Shown here in pieces: positions 17,289 through 26,554 of a stretch of 64,000 bases of DNA. Where the stretch lies: assembly GCA_036749735.1 (NCBI GenBank), contig DAINXV010000002.1, forward strand, positions 62,001-126,000, given 5' to 3'. Numbering within the stretch: the stretch's first letter is position 1; each line of letters begins with the position of its first letter. The position numbers were made by a program, and so were the translations under genes. A model generated the notes under the pieces. It worked only from the letters and a program-made list of their open reading frames with translations. It was not told the origin of the DNA and ran no database searches. The DNA comes from Lawsonella sp012842085 (GTDB lineage Bacteria; Actinomycetota; Actinomycetes; Mycobacteriales; Mycobacteriaceae).

Positions 17289-18647
17289 ATGTTAGCGAAG
17301 CGTGGCACCCGTCAATGGGAGGATTGGGAAACTTTAGCTGCCGAAGCAGTTACTTTTACCCAGCAACTTATTCAAATACCGTCTCCTAATAATGGCGACC
17401 CGGATATCGGTGGTACGGAAGATACCGTCATCGACTTCATTCGGAACAAGCTTTCTGAAGTGGGGCTCACCGGCGAGTACGTGGCAGCGCGGGAGGGGCG
17501 CGGCAACTATAAAGTCACTATCCCTGGTCGTAACCCCCACGCACTCCTTATCCATTCCCACGTCGACGTGGTGCCCGCAGATGCTGAACAATGGCGCCAC
17601 CCTCCATTCGGTGGGGTCATAGAGGACGGCTACATCTGGGGTAGGGGTGCCGTCGATATGAAAGATTTTGGTGGCATGATGCTGGCCGTCGCCCGCCACT
17701 ACGCCTTGACCGAGCGAACCCCCGAACGAACCCTCGTTTTTGCGTGGCTATCGGATGAGGAGAATGACGGCAAATGGGGCTCCCAGTGGCTGGTACAGAA
17801 CAAACCAGAATGGTTCGACGGTATCGAACTGGCCCTTAGTGAAGGGGGCGGCTTTTCGATCACCATCCCGGAGCACGACAAAAGGTTTTACCCGCTTGCG
17901 GTCGGAGAAAAAGGCGTATCGTGGTTGAAGCTCACTGCCCAGGGACGTGCCGGGCATGGCTCGCGCCCCGCTGGAGTCAACGCAGTCACAGTACTGTCCC
18001 GTGCCGTAGCAGCTATCGCAAGCACAGAGTTCCCCATCGTCCACACCCCTCCTTTAGACGCACTACTGGATACCATCCGCACAGTTACCGGCGAAACCAT
18101 CACCGACGACAATGTTGAAGCATTATCCAAAAAATGGGGATTTTGGGAACCCATCGTCAAAGCCAGCATTCGCAACACCGCTGCTCCCACACAGCTCAAG
18201 GCGGGATACATGGTCAATGTGATTCCCGAAGAAGCTACCGCCACCATTGACTGCCGGGTACTGCCAGGACAAGAAAAAAGCTTCCGCGAAGACATTGAGA
18301 ACCTGTTGGAGAAAGAATTCGGCTCCGAGTGGACTGAATACTTGAGCCTAGACTGGACTGCACCCAACGCCTACAGTGTGGACCCCGACCATCCGTTTGT
18401 AGAAAGCATTCGACGAGTCGTTGAACAACAAGACCCGGACGGCGTCGTCACCCCCTACCTGTTGCCAGCTGGAACAGACAACAAACACCTCCAACATTTA
18501 GGGATCAAATGTTTCGGTTTTGTCCCCTTAAAACTCCCCGCAGATTTCGACTGTTTCGGACTTTTCCATGCAGTTGACGAGCGGGTGCCAGTGGCTGCGG
18601 TGGAATTCGGGTCGCGCGTCTTGGCAGAAATTGCCGATAGCGCCTAA
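17289..18647 (+). CDS. M20 family metallopeptidase (DapE2/carboxypeptidase-like)
   Basis: Zinc-dependent exopeptidase or deacylase, 452 residues. The di-zinc site is complete: His91 and Asp93 in HSHVDVVPA, Asp123 in GRGAVDMKD, and Glu157-Glu158 in SDEEND, with the lid domain (GHGSRPAGVNAV) between the two halves of the catalytic domain. This type is annotated as dapE2 in mycobacteria, but its natural substrate is not known, and lysine synthesis should not be assumed. It lies between a TetR gene and an MFS exporter, 12 bases from the latter, suggesting one operon and possibly a peptide or modified amino acid as the transported compound. Confidence 0.88.
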   Translation: MLAKRGTRQWEDWETLAAEAVTFTQQLIQIPSPNNGDPDIGGTEDTVIDFIRNKLSEVGLTGEYVAAREGRGNYKVTIPGRNPHALLIHSHVDVVPADAEQWRHPPFGGVIEDGYIWGRGAVDMKDFGGMMLAVARHYALTERTPERTLVFAWLSDEENDGKWGSQWLVQNKPEWFDGIELALSEGGGFSITIPEHDKRFYPLAVGEKGVSWLKLTAQGRAGHGSRPAGVNAVTVLSRAVAAIASTEFPIVHTPPLDALLDTIRTVTGETITDDNVEALSKKWGFWEPIVKASIRNTAAPTQLKAGYMVNVIPEEATATIDCRVLPGQEKSFREDIENLLEKEFGSEWTEYLSLDWTAPNAYSVDPDHPFVESIRRVVEQQDPDGVVTPYLLPAGTDNKHLQHLGIKCFGFVPLKLPADFDCFGLFHAVDERVPVAAVEFGSRVLAEIADSA

Positions 18648-18659
18648 AGTGAAGGCGCA

Positions 18660-19913
18660 ATGCGGAAATCCAAGGAAACAACTCAGCCTTCGGCGGAAAA
18701 GCTACCGCGAGGAATCTGGGTATTAGTCGGCGCTGCCTTCGTCATCGCCATCGGCTACGGCATTATTACGCCAGTGCTGCCACAATATGCCCACAGCTTT
18801 AACGTCAGCATTATGGCGGCCTCGGCCATCGTCTCCGTATTCGGTATTGCCCGTTTGGTTTTCGCCCCCGCATCAGGTGCTCTCATCAACCGCTTAGGCG
18901 AGCGGCGCATGTACATGACGGGAGTCTTTATTGTGGCGCTCTCCACCCTCGCCACCGCTTTCGCCAGCAACTATTGGCTATTGTTGCTCTACCGCGGGTT
19001 GGGCGGTATCGGGTCAACACTTTTTACCGTGTCCGCAACCGGCATGATCGTAAGGATGGCTCCCGCTCACATACGCGGTCGCGCCTCCTCTGCCTACGGT
19101 GGCGCATTCCTGGTCGGCAACATTAGCGGCCCAATTCTGGGAGGCCCCCTTGGGAACATCAGTCTGCGACTGCCCTTCTTCGTGTACACCGCATCACTCT
19201 TGGTGGCCATTGTCGTCATTTGGTTCCTATTGCCTCCCTCAGCACTTACCAGTGCTGGTGATGCGCACAACAGGAAAGAAACTACAGATGGAGACATCTC
19301 TGCAGAAAAAGAACTTCGCATCCGAGATGTCATAAAAGACTCGGCCTACCGTGCCTGCTTGGTGACGAACTTTTCCAATGGTTGGGGAAACTTCGGAGTA
19401 CGCGTCGCCTTGCTACCCCTCTTTGTAGCGGCTCTCCTCAATACCAATGGCGCCGCTGAAGCAGGCATAGCAATGGCTATCTTTGCGGTCGGAAACGCTA
19501 TTGCTCTCTACACCACCAGGCATTGGTCTGATCGCTGGGGACGGCGCCCCATGATCATTAGTGGACTTATTATTTGTGGCATTATGACGGCCGCCTTAGG
19601 ACAAGGTACGACCATTGGCATGGTGTACGTCTTGTCCTTCTTCGCTGGCCTCGGCGGTGGTGTCATCAACCCTGCACAGCAGGCTGCTATTGGAGACGTG
19701 GTGGCCGGCTACAAGGGTGGCACCGTTCTCGCATCAGTCCAGATGGCAGCCGACTTGGGGTCCATCGTAGGAACTTTGGCTGCGGGAGCCATCGTTGACC
19801 ATCTCAGCTTCGCCTGGGCCTTCGCCACCACTGGCATCATCCTTGCGGCAAGTTCTCTCGCATGGGTTCCCGCCCGCGAGACTTTACCTTCCACCGCTCG
19901 TGAACGCCGATAG
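18660..19913 (+). CDS. Major facilitator superfamily transporter
   Basis: 417 residues with about 12 predicted membrane helices. The N-terminal half has GIITPVLPQYAHSF in TM1 and the MFS motif A-like loop NRLGERRMYM after TM2, and motif C-like GPILGGPLG in TM5; the second half repeats a motif A-like SDRWGRRPM. These are features of the DHA1 drug/metabolite:H+ antiporter group. A hydrophilic loop of about 40 residues separates TM6 and TM7. It follows the M20 peptidase within 12 bases. The substrate is unknown. A homologous MFS gene lies near kgd in mycobacteria (Rv1250, from memory). Confidence 0.88.
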   Translation: MRKSKETTQPSAEKLPRGIWVLVGAAFVIAIGYGIITPVLPQYAHSFNVSIMAASAIVSVFGIARLVFAPASGALINRLGERRMYMTGVFIVALSTLATAFASNYWLLLLYRGLGGIGSTLFTVSATGMIVRMAPAHIRGRASSAYGGAFLVGNISGPILGGPLGNISLRLPFFVYTASLLVAIVVIWFLLPPSALTSAGDAHNRKETTDGDISAEKELRIRDVIKDSAYRACLVTNFSNGWGNFGVRVALLPLFVAALLNTNGAAEAGIAMAIFAVGNAIALYTTRHWSDRWGRRPMIISGLIICGIMTAALGQGTTIGMVYVLSFFAGLGGGVINPAQQAAIGDVVAGYKGGTVLASVQMAADLGSIVGTLAAGAIVDHLSFAWAFATTGIILAASSLAWVPARETLPSTARERR

Positions 19914-19955
19914 GGGTTTAGGTTTCCGCAGGTTATAGGGGGTAGGCTAGAGGGG

Positions 19956-21818
19956 ATGCCAATCATCGATACATTTTCTCAATTAGATCTCCCAGCCCCT
20001 TTGCTAGCAGCAATCGACGACCTGGGATTTGAATCTCCAAGCCATATCCAAGCAGCCACTATTCCACTACTGAGAGCTGGAAAAGACGTTGTGGGAATGG
20101 CCCAAACTGGCACCGGGAAGACGGCCGCATTCGGCCTTCCAATGGTGGCCGCTATAGATCCCGCTCTCAAAGCCCCCCAAGCGCTAGTCCTTGCGCCCAC
20201 CCGTGAGCTTGCTCTCCAGGTGTCAGAAGCCGTCACAGCGTTTGCCCGCCATCTGCCACAAGTCCGTGTCCTACCAATCTATGGGGGCCAATCCTACGGG
20301 GTGCAAATTGCTGGTTTGAAGCGCGGAGCCCAAATTATTGTGGGCACACCAGGCCGAATTATCGACCATCTTCACAAAGGCAAACTAGACCTATCCCAAC
20401 TGCGCTACCTGGTTCTCGACGAAGCAGACGAAATGCTCAAAATGGGGTTTCAGGAAGATGTGGAAGAGATTCTCTCCCAAACCCCAGAAGACAAACAATC
20501 GGCACTGTTCTCCGCGACCATTCCACCTGCAATCCGGAAGATTTCAGAAAAATATCTGCGCGACCCGGAACAGATCGAGATTGAAACCAAGACCACCACA
20601 AACGCCAATATTGAACAGCGGTATGTGGTCGTCAGTCCCCGCACCAAAATTGATGCCCTCACCCGCATTCTCGAAGTAGAAACCTTCGAAGCCATGATCC
20701 TTTTCGTTCGCACTAAACAGCAGACCGAAGAGATGGCCGACAAACTGCGCGCCCGTGGCTTCGGTGCTGCCGCAATCAACGGAGACATGGTGCAGGCCCA
20801 GCGGGAGCGCACCATCAACCAACTTAAAGAGGGGCAACTAGATATTCTGGTCGCCACTGATGTGGCAGCTCGTGGCTTGGACGTTGACCGTATTACCCAC
20901 GTCCTCAACTACGACATGCCGCACGACCCGGAATCTTACGTGCACCGCATTGGCCGCACCGGTCGCGCTGGTCGCGCCGGGCAGGCGTTACTATTTGTTA
21001 CCCCGCGTGAGCGACGCATGATTCGCCAAATTGAGCGAGTTACCGGACAACCCCTGTCCGAAATTAATCTGCCGTCGGTGGATGACGTCAACGACACTCG
21101 GGTGCGACGCTTCAACGATTCCATTACCGAAGCGCTCGCTAGTGAACACTTGGATCTTTTCCGTGGGTTTGTGCAGCTTTACGCGGCCGACAACGATATC
21201 GACATGGTTGATATTGCGGCTGCCCTGGCGGTGCAGTCGGTGGAAGACGCCGACGAGTTCCTGCTCACTGAAGAAATAGTGGTGGAGGAATTTACCGGTC
21301 GCCAAAAGTCGTTTTCGAAAGGTGGGCGACGGGGCGATGACCGCGGCAAGTCCCGCTCTGGGAAAGACCTCGTGCCGTATCGCATTGCCGTCGGTAAACG
21401 GCACCGTGCAAAACCATCTTCAATCGTTGGGGCTATCGCCAATGAAGGTGGAATTAGCAGCGCCGATATTGGACACATTTCGATTCGGGGAGACCATTCA
21501 CTGGTTGATCTGCCAGCTGATCTGTCTGCGGACTTTTTCGAGAAGTTAGAAAAGACTCGCATATCTGGGCAGCTTATCCATATAGAGCCGGATCCGGGAC
21601 CACCCGCTGACCATCCTGCCGCTCATAAACGTCGGAAAAACAACCAACATTCCCCACGGATGCGAGACTCCTTCGATCATAAACGAGGACGCGACAAGAA
21701 AAAGCGCGACAAGAATAAGCGCAAAGGAAGTGGCGGCAAAGGTTACCCGAAGGGGAAGAAAAAATCGTTCCGGGATTCCCGCGACAACCATCGTGGCCAA
21801 CGAGGTAAACGCTACTAG
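19956..21818 (+). CDS. deaD: DEAD-box ATP-dependent RNA helicase DeaD/CsdA
   Basis: RNA helicase for ribosome assembly and mRNA turnover, especially in the cold. 620 residues. In order: Q motif (FESPSHIQAATIP), Walker A AQTGTGKT (49-56), PTRELALQ (81-88), TPGR (131-134), DEAD (155-158), SAT (186-188), and the helicase C motifs ARGLD and HRIGRTGRAGR. After about 430 residues comes a DbpA-type RNA-binding fold (IVGAIANEGGISSADIGHISIRG), and then a basic Lys/Arg/Asp-rich disordered tail of about 70 residues ending GQRGKRY. This architecture is the long actinobacterial DeaD. Start ATG 19956 gives the standard N-terminus. Confidence 0.93.
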   Translation: MPIIDTFSQLDLPAPLLAAIDDLGFESPSHIQAATIPLLRAGKDVVGMAQTGTGKTAAFGLPMVAAIDPALKAPQALVLAPTRELALQVSEAVTAFARHLPQVRVLPIYGGQSYGVQIAGLKRGAQIIVGTPGRIIDHLHKGKLDLSQLRYLVLDEADEMLKMGFQEDVEEILSQTPEDKQSALFSATIPPAIRKISEKYLRDPEQIEIETKTTTNANIEQRYVVVSPRTKIDALTRILEVETFEAMILFVRTKQQTEEMADKLRARGFGAAAINGDMVQAQRERTINQLKEGQLDILVATDVAARGLDVDRITHVLNYDMPHDPESYVHRIGRTGRAGRAGQALLFVTPRERRMIRQIERVTGQPLSEINLPSVDDVNDTRVRRFNDSITEALASEHLDLFRGFVQLYAADNDIDMVDIAAALAVQSVEDADEFLLTEEIVVEEFTGRQKSFSKGGRRGDDRGKSRSGKDLVPYRIAVGKRHRAKPSSIVGAIANEGGISSADIGHISIRGDHSLVDLPADLSADFFEKLEKTRISGQLIHIEPDPGPPADHPAAHKRRKNNQHSPRMRDSFDHKRGRDKKKRDKNKRKGSGGKGYPKGKKKSFRDSRDNHRGQRGKRY

Positions 21819-21825
21819 ACCCCCT

Positions 21826-22548
21826 CTAAGGTGACTTTTGCGCCCGCGGACAAGTATGGATTGCGCGGTGCAGGGCACGCCTATCTGCTTCGCTAACTGG
21901 TAAAGCGTAATGCACAGCCACCTGCATATAGCGGTAGGCGTACCAGCAACGAGCTGGCTTCCACGGGGGTAACCATTCGGAGGGAGTGGCGTCACCTTTT
22001 TCCATATTGACTCGGCCACTGACCACCACCAGGTTGAGCTGCGTATCGTTCGCAAACAGTTCACGCTGCGACGCTGGCCACTGCCAGGCCCCGAAATCCC
22101 AGGCGGCAGCAAGCGGATAAAGATGATCCACATGTTGCTGGCTGCGCTGTTTCGGGAGGGGACTTCCGGTATACATGTCGAGGGAAGATGTGACGCCTAG
22201 CAGCATATCTGTGCGTGTATCTCTACCATTGTGTCCCAACGGATCTGGTGTGTTATCCGACCATGGAGGGCCGAAAGAACACGCCTTATTTTTAGCACAA
22301 CTGCGTTCATATCCGAGGCGGGTAATGCGCAGTGGCACAACGTCTAGCTGGTCATACAGCAAACGCGCTTGCTGGCGAGCAGGAGTGTCAGCCGGATGGG
22401 GACCCACACTAACCCAGGGCTGCCACCAGACGATGCCAGCAATGATTAACGGCAATAGTACGGTTCCGAGCCACAATATTTTTCGGGAGTAGCGAATTTT
22501 CCATACCGCTGATTCGGGGGAGTGGGGTGGTGCCAACGGGTGTTCCAT
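21826..22548 (-). CDS. Membrane-anchored or secreted HNH endonuclease (DUF1524/GmrSD-like)
   Basis: 240 residues. A hydrophobic segment (24-42, ILWLGTVLLPLIIAGIVWW) near the N-terminus should anchor or export the protein. The C-terminal half has the His-Me finger signature of DUF1524 nucleases: HVDHLYPL (139-146) with the general-base His, Asn181 and Lys184 in NMEKGD, and the Trp-Leu-Pro-Pro patch (192-195). Two cysteines near 84-90 could form a disulfide outside the cell. Similar exported HNH proteins are common in actinobacteria and may scavenge DNA; the specific role is unknown. It is convergent with deaD (7-base gap) and divergent from the SNF2 operon. Confidence 0.8.
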   Translation of the reverse strand: MEHPLAPPHSPESAVWKIRYSRKILWLGTVLLPLIIAGIVWWQPWVSVGPHPADTPARQQARLLYDQLDVVPLRITRLGYERSCAKNKACSFGPPWSDNTPDPLGHNGRDTRTDMLLGVTSSLDMYTGSPLPKQRSQQHVDHLYPLAAAWDFGAWQWPASQRELFANDTQLNLVVVSGRVNMEKGDATPSEWLPPWKPARCWYAYRYMQVAVHYALPVSEADRRALHRAIHTCPRAQKSP

Positions 22549-22661
22549 CCTTAGTCAGTCCGTGCACTGCGATCTGACTGTAATGGAGGTTGGTGCTGAG
22601 AAGATGTGCTACTTTTCCACCTAACGCTCGAAAAGTTACAGGGAACTGGTTTGATAGATAC

Positions 22662-25610
22662 ATGACCTCGTCTCCGATAGATACAGCTACCGAAATACGG
22701 TATGAACTACGTGGCCGGTGGATAGCCGGGCGTGGCTTAATGCTGTGGATTCGAGATTTAACCGGCGGGGAGCCGCCACAGTCCGTGCAGGGATTACCTC
22801 CCCATGTTTTTTCTCCTGTAATCCAACAACTAGTTGACCGGGTTCCCACTTTTCGCTACCGACTTCCCTTCACTACAGTGTCGGAGGAACACCAGCCACG
22901 TTCTCGCAATGTTCCATGCATGGTTATTAGCGCCGGTGCAGCCTGGGAGTTTCTTTCCGAAGTGGCAATAGTCGAACAGCGGGAAGGTCGTCTGAGCGAC
23001 CTGGGTGCAGATCTCCACTATTTTGCGCATTGTGTGCAAGGAGTCCAACTGTGGGTCGAAAGTGGCAGAATAGTTCCCCGGCTTTTTCACGAAAAAAACT
23101 TGTGGCAAGCTCGCTGGCAGTTGTTAGGGGGCGGAGCGCAACGTGTGTGGTTGACCGAACTGCTCCATGTCATGCCCCCGGAACTGGCACACAACGGTGG
23201 ATTCGCCAGTATTGAGGCGTTTATCGACACCATGGTTGCGGTATGTGCCCGCCAAAAGCTAACGACACTGGAGAACCGGCCCCGGCATCCGTTTGTGGAA
23301 GCGCTCATTACGGGGGAACCCTACCGGGAAGGCTCTTTCACTACTGCAGAGCGGCTGCGGGAATGGCAGGAAGGTGCCATTGATACTGATACGGAACTAG
23401 TTTTCCGGGTACATGAGCCGGACGAGACAACCCCAGACTGGTGGGGGCTGGAAGTGTCGGTACGGATTGTCGGGGGAGCTCCGGAACCACTAGACCCAAC
23501 ATCGGTAGATGCTGCCTCTTTTACTAGCGCCCAACAATTGTGGGGACGCGCCACGGATGCTTATCCAGAACTGCACTCCATGGCTACTGCCGGTTGTGGC
23601 GAGGACCGGCTAATGACCACTGCCCAAGTTCAGGATTTTGTGACGCGGGGAGTGGATTTGGTGCGGGCACAGGGAGTCGTGGTGATGCTACCCCGCGCCT
23701 GGGTGAAGGCACCCGTCACCATGAAGCTCAAAGCCCAGCCTCAAGACGATGTGAAAGATGCATCTTCCGCAGTCAGTGGGCCTAAAGCGGGACTGGACGC
23801 CATTATGGATTATCAGTGGCAAGTGGCCCTGGGCGACACTGTGTTAAGCCCAACTGAGTTGTTCGATATCGTGCAGCAACAGTCCGGTTTGGTGCAGCTA
23901 CGAGATGGTTGGGTACAAGCTGACCCGGGACTCTTGCGCCGGGCAGCAGAATTTATTGCTAATAAAACCAGGAAAAAGAAAAAAGCACCGCTCAAATTGG
24001 CGGACTTGGAGGCAACCCAGCAGGGTGATGCGGGTGACGTGCTACGTGAGCTGCTCGGTAATGATGCCCCCGCCCCGATTGATTCATTAAGCGGAACGGA
24101 ACTCGTGCAAAGGATCGCCGCAGAGGATGCTGTAGTGGAGGTTCCTCCACTGTCTTCTGTGCAGGCCACATTGCGGCCCTATCAGCAGCGGGGTGTGGAC
24201 TGGATGGCCACTCTAGATCAGTGCGGAGTTGGCGGCATTCTGGCTGATGACATGGGCTTGGGTAAAACGTTGCAAGTTTTATCAGTGGTTGCCTATGACC
24301 AGCAGAGGGGAGCAGTTCCAGAAGATTCTGCGGTACTAGTAGTTTGCCCCATGTCACTAGTGGCTAACTGGTGCCACGAAACGAAAAAGTTTGTTCCGGG
24401 ACTGTCGGTGGCTATTCACCATGGAGCGGATCGCGTATCTGAAATCGACGAATTCCGACAACTCGTAGCGAATAATGACATTGTCATTACTACCTACACC
24501 CTCTTGCACCGCGACCACGAATTACTCACCAGTGTGGAGTGGTGGCGGCTGGTCTGCGATGAAGCCCAACATGTAAAAAACGCTGCCACTAAGCAATCCC
24601 GCGCGGTGCGGAAAATCCCAGCACGACACAGGTGGGCATTGACTGGTACCCCGGTCGAGAACAACCTGGAAGAATTTAGATCCATTATGGATGTCGTCAA
24701 TCCCGGCGTGCTAGGAACTCAACATTCATTTCGGCACAAATATGCGTTACCGATTGAACGCGACCAAGACGAAGCGATGGCGAAGCAGTTGCGTACCATT
24801 ACCGCCCCCTTTGTTTTGCGGCGCGTAAAAAGCGATCCCCGAGTTATTAGTGATCTTCCAGAAAAGATCGAAATGACAGTGCACGCTAACCTGACTCCCG
24901 AACAAGCGGGTCTATATCAGGCAGTCGTGGACGACATGATGCAACGCATTTCGCAGGCAAAAGGCATGAAACGCAAAGGGGCGGTGCTTTCTGCCTTGAC
25001 GAAGCTGAAACAGGTGTGCAATCACCCTGCGCATTATTTGGGTGATGGTTCTGCAGTGTTGCGACACGGCCAACACCGTTCCGGAAAAGTCGCCATCATT
25101 GAAGAACTCCTGGCGACCATTCTGGCGGAGGAAGAAAAAGCACTCATCTTTACCCAGTACAAAGAATTTGGTGACTATTTGCAGTCCTACCTTGCACAAC
25201 GCTTCGACTGTGAAGTGCCCTTCCTACATGGCTCATTGGGCCGCGAGGCGCGCAGCGAGATGGTGCAAGATTTCCAATCTCCCGACGGCCCGTCCATTAT
25301 GGTGCTTTCCCTCAAAGCAGGTGGGACGGGACTCACCCTTACTGCAGCGAATCACGTCATCCATTGTGACCGTTGGTGGAATCCGGCGGTAGAAGACCAA
25401 GCTACAGATCGCGCTTACCGTATTGGACAAACAAAAGACGTGCAGGTTCGAAAATTAGTATGCGAAGGCACCATTGAGGAACGCATCGACGAAATAATCA
25501 ACCAGAAAGCAGCTGTTTCCGAACTGGTCGTGTCCGAAGGGGAAAGCTGGCTGACGGAACTTGATGATGAGGAACTGGCGACACTCTTTCGGTTGGAGGG
25601 GGCTAACTGA
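22662..25610 (+). CDS. SNF2-family DNA helicase/translocase (HelZ-like)
   Basis: Superfamily 2 ATPase of the bacterial RapA/HelZ type, 982 residues from ATG 22662; a TTG at 22590 would add 24 atypical residues. The first 480 residues hold the bacterial SNF2-associated N-domain (SNF2_N-terminal DUF3670-like). The motor follows: DDMGLGKTLQ (motif I), CDEAQHVKN (II), LTGTPVENN (III), then LKAGGTGLTL (V) and DRAYRIGQTKDV (VI). Motif II is DEAQ rather than DEAH. The stop TGA shares one base with the ATG of the SWIM gene (TGATG), which implies coupling. First gene of a four-gene operon. Confidence 0.92.
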   Translation: MTSSPIDTATEIRYELRGRWIAGRGLMLWIRDLTGGEPPQSVQGLPPHVFSPVIQQLVDRVPTFRYRLPFTTVSEEHQPRSRNVPCMVISAGAAWEFLSEVAIVEQREGRLSDLGADLHYFAHCVQGVQLWVESGRIVPRLFHEKNLWQARWQLLGGGAQRVWLTELLHVMPPELAHNGGFASIEAFIDTMVAVCARQKLTTLENRPRHPFVEALITGEPYREGSFTTAERLREWQEGAIDTDTELVFRVHEPDETTPDWWGLEVSVRIVGGAPEPLDPTSVDAASFTSAQQLWGRATDAYPELHSMATAGCGEDRLMTTAQVQDFVTRGVDLVRAQGVVVMLPRAWVKAPVTMKLKAQPQDDVKDASSAVSGPKAGLDAIMDYQWQVALGDTVLSPTELFDIVQQQSGLVQLRDGWVQADPGLLRRAAEFIANKTRKKKKAPLKLADLEATQQGDAGDVLRELLGNDAPAPIDSLSGTELVQRIAAEDAVVEVPPLSSVQATLRPYQQRGVDWMATLDQCGVGGILADDMGLGKTLQVLSVVAYDQQRGAVPEDSAVLVVCPMSLVANWCHETKKFVPGLSVAIHHGADRVSEIDEFRQLVANNDIVITTYTLLHRDHELLTSVEWWRLVCDEAQHVKNAATKQSRAVRKIPARHRWALTGTPVENNLEEFRSIMDVVNPGVLGTQHSFRHKYALPIERDQDEAMAKQLRTITAPFVLRRVKSDPRVISDLPEKIEMTVHANLTPEQAGLYQAVVDDMMQRISQAKGMKRKGAVLSALTKLKQVCNHPAHYLGDGSAVLRHGQHRSGKVAIIEELLATILAEEEKALIFTQYKEFGDYLQSYLAQRFDCEVPFLHGSLGREARSEMVQDFQSPDGPSIMVLSLKAGGTGLTLTAANHVIHCDRWWNPAVEDQATDRAYRIGQTKDVQVRKLVCEGTIEERIDEIINQKAAVSELVVSEGESWLTELDDEELATLFRLEGAN

Positions 25611-26554
25611 TGGTCGGGCTGTTAGCACAACGTAAATCGGGGCACTTTGGACGAACCTGGTGGGGTAAGCAGGTTGAAAGAATTCTTGAACAACCGCTTC
25701 GCGAAGGGAATAAAACAGTTCGCCATCCTGTCATCGCCCGCGCCCGTGCATTAGCTCGCAATGGGGCGGTACTGGCTTTGGAAATGCAAGGTGGTGCTGT
25801 TGCGGGGGAGGTAAGTGGGAGCCAGTTAGAACCGTTCAGCCCGCTTATTACATTCCCCCCAATCTCCGAGGATGTGCAGCAACAGTTGCGCGAGGTGATC
25901 GCCCGTCACCCCGGAAGTGCAGAACAGATTATTAGCGGCATCCTGCCAGAGTTTCTGGAACCAATTCTCGAGTTTGCGGCCGACCAACTGCATTGCGAGT
26001 GCTCGTGTCCGCGAACCCAAGGCCGGTGTGCCCATGTGTTGGCTTTGGGATGCCTGCTGGTGGAGCGGTTGGATCGGGATCCGCACAGCTACCTTACGGT
26101 GCGGGGTGTAGATCTTTCAGAAATCCTCGTGGACAAAAGCACAGATCCGATAGCCCCAAATTCGGATGTTTCCGAAAACCTTCAGCCACCAGAACACACA
26201 CCGTGGCGGAACAAGAATTCTGAAAACCACACCGAGGACAGCACCAAGACTGCCAAAACAACAGGGAAAAGAGGCCTTGACCCGATTGCCTATTGGGAGC
26301 TCTCGGGAGAGCTGCCTCCCTTGCCGACGCCCACCCCTGAACCTGCATACCAGCAGTTAGATGCGGTCCAGTGGATGACGGTGGCAAGCAGTATTAGCCC
26401 TGATCCGGTGGAGAAACTCACCCTCGAATCGGATCTGCGCGATGCTTGGCAGCACCTCTGTAAACAACAGCCGGGGTCACAGAGTATGGACACACAGCAG
26501 TCAGAACCTTCAGCGGACAGCGCACATCAGGATAATAGAGGAGAGGAGGAATAG
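25610..26554 (+). CDS. SWIM zinc-finger protein partnered with SNF2 helicase
   Basis: 314 residues. The region HCECSCPRTQGRCAH (128-142) supplies the SWIM ligands (Cys131, Cys133, Cys140, His142; Cys129 is an extra candidate). The N-terminus RTWWGKQVERILE (15-27) is the conserved opening of SNF2-associated SWIM proteins. The part after about residue 180 is low-complexity, polar and poorly conserved. In many bacteria this protein is encoded next to, or fused to, the HelZ-type SNF2 protein, and it is assumed to give it nucleic-acid or protein contacts. It overlaps the SNF2 gene by 1 base and the nuclease gene by 1 base (TAGTG). Confidence 0.85.
   Translation: MVGLLAQRKSGHFGRTWWGKQVERILEQPLREGNKTVRHPVIARARALARNGAVLALEMQGGAVAGEVSGSQLEPFSPLITFPPISEDVQQQLREVIARHPGSAEQIISGILPEFLEPILEFAADQLHCECSCPRTQGRCAHVLALGCLLVERLDRDPHSYLTVRGVDLSEILVDKSTDPIAPNSDVSENLQPPEHTPWRNKNSENHTEDSTKTAKTTGKRGLDPIAYWELSGELPPLPTPTPEPAYQQLDAVQWMTVASSISPDPVEKLTLESDLRDAWQHLCKQQPGSQSMDTQQSEPSADSAHQDNRGEEE

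Noticed and set aside
22590..22661. Upstream TTG start for the SNF2 protein
   Set aside because: The extra 24 residues are not like homologues, and ATG 22662 begins just before the conserved N-terminal strand.
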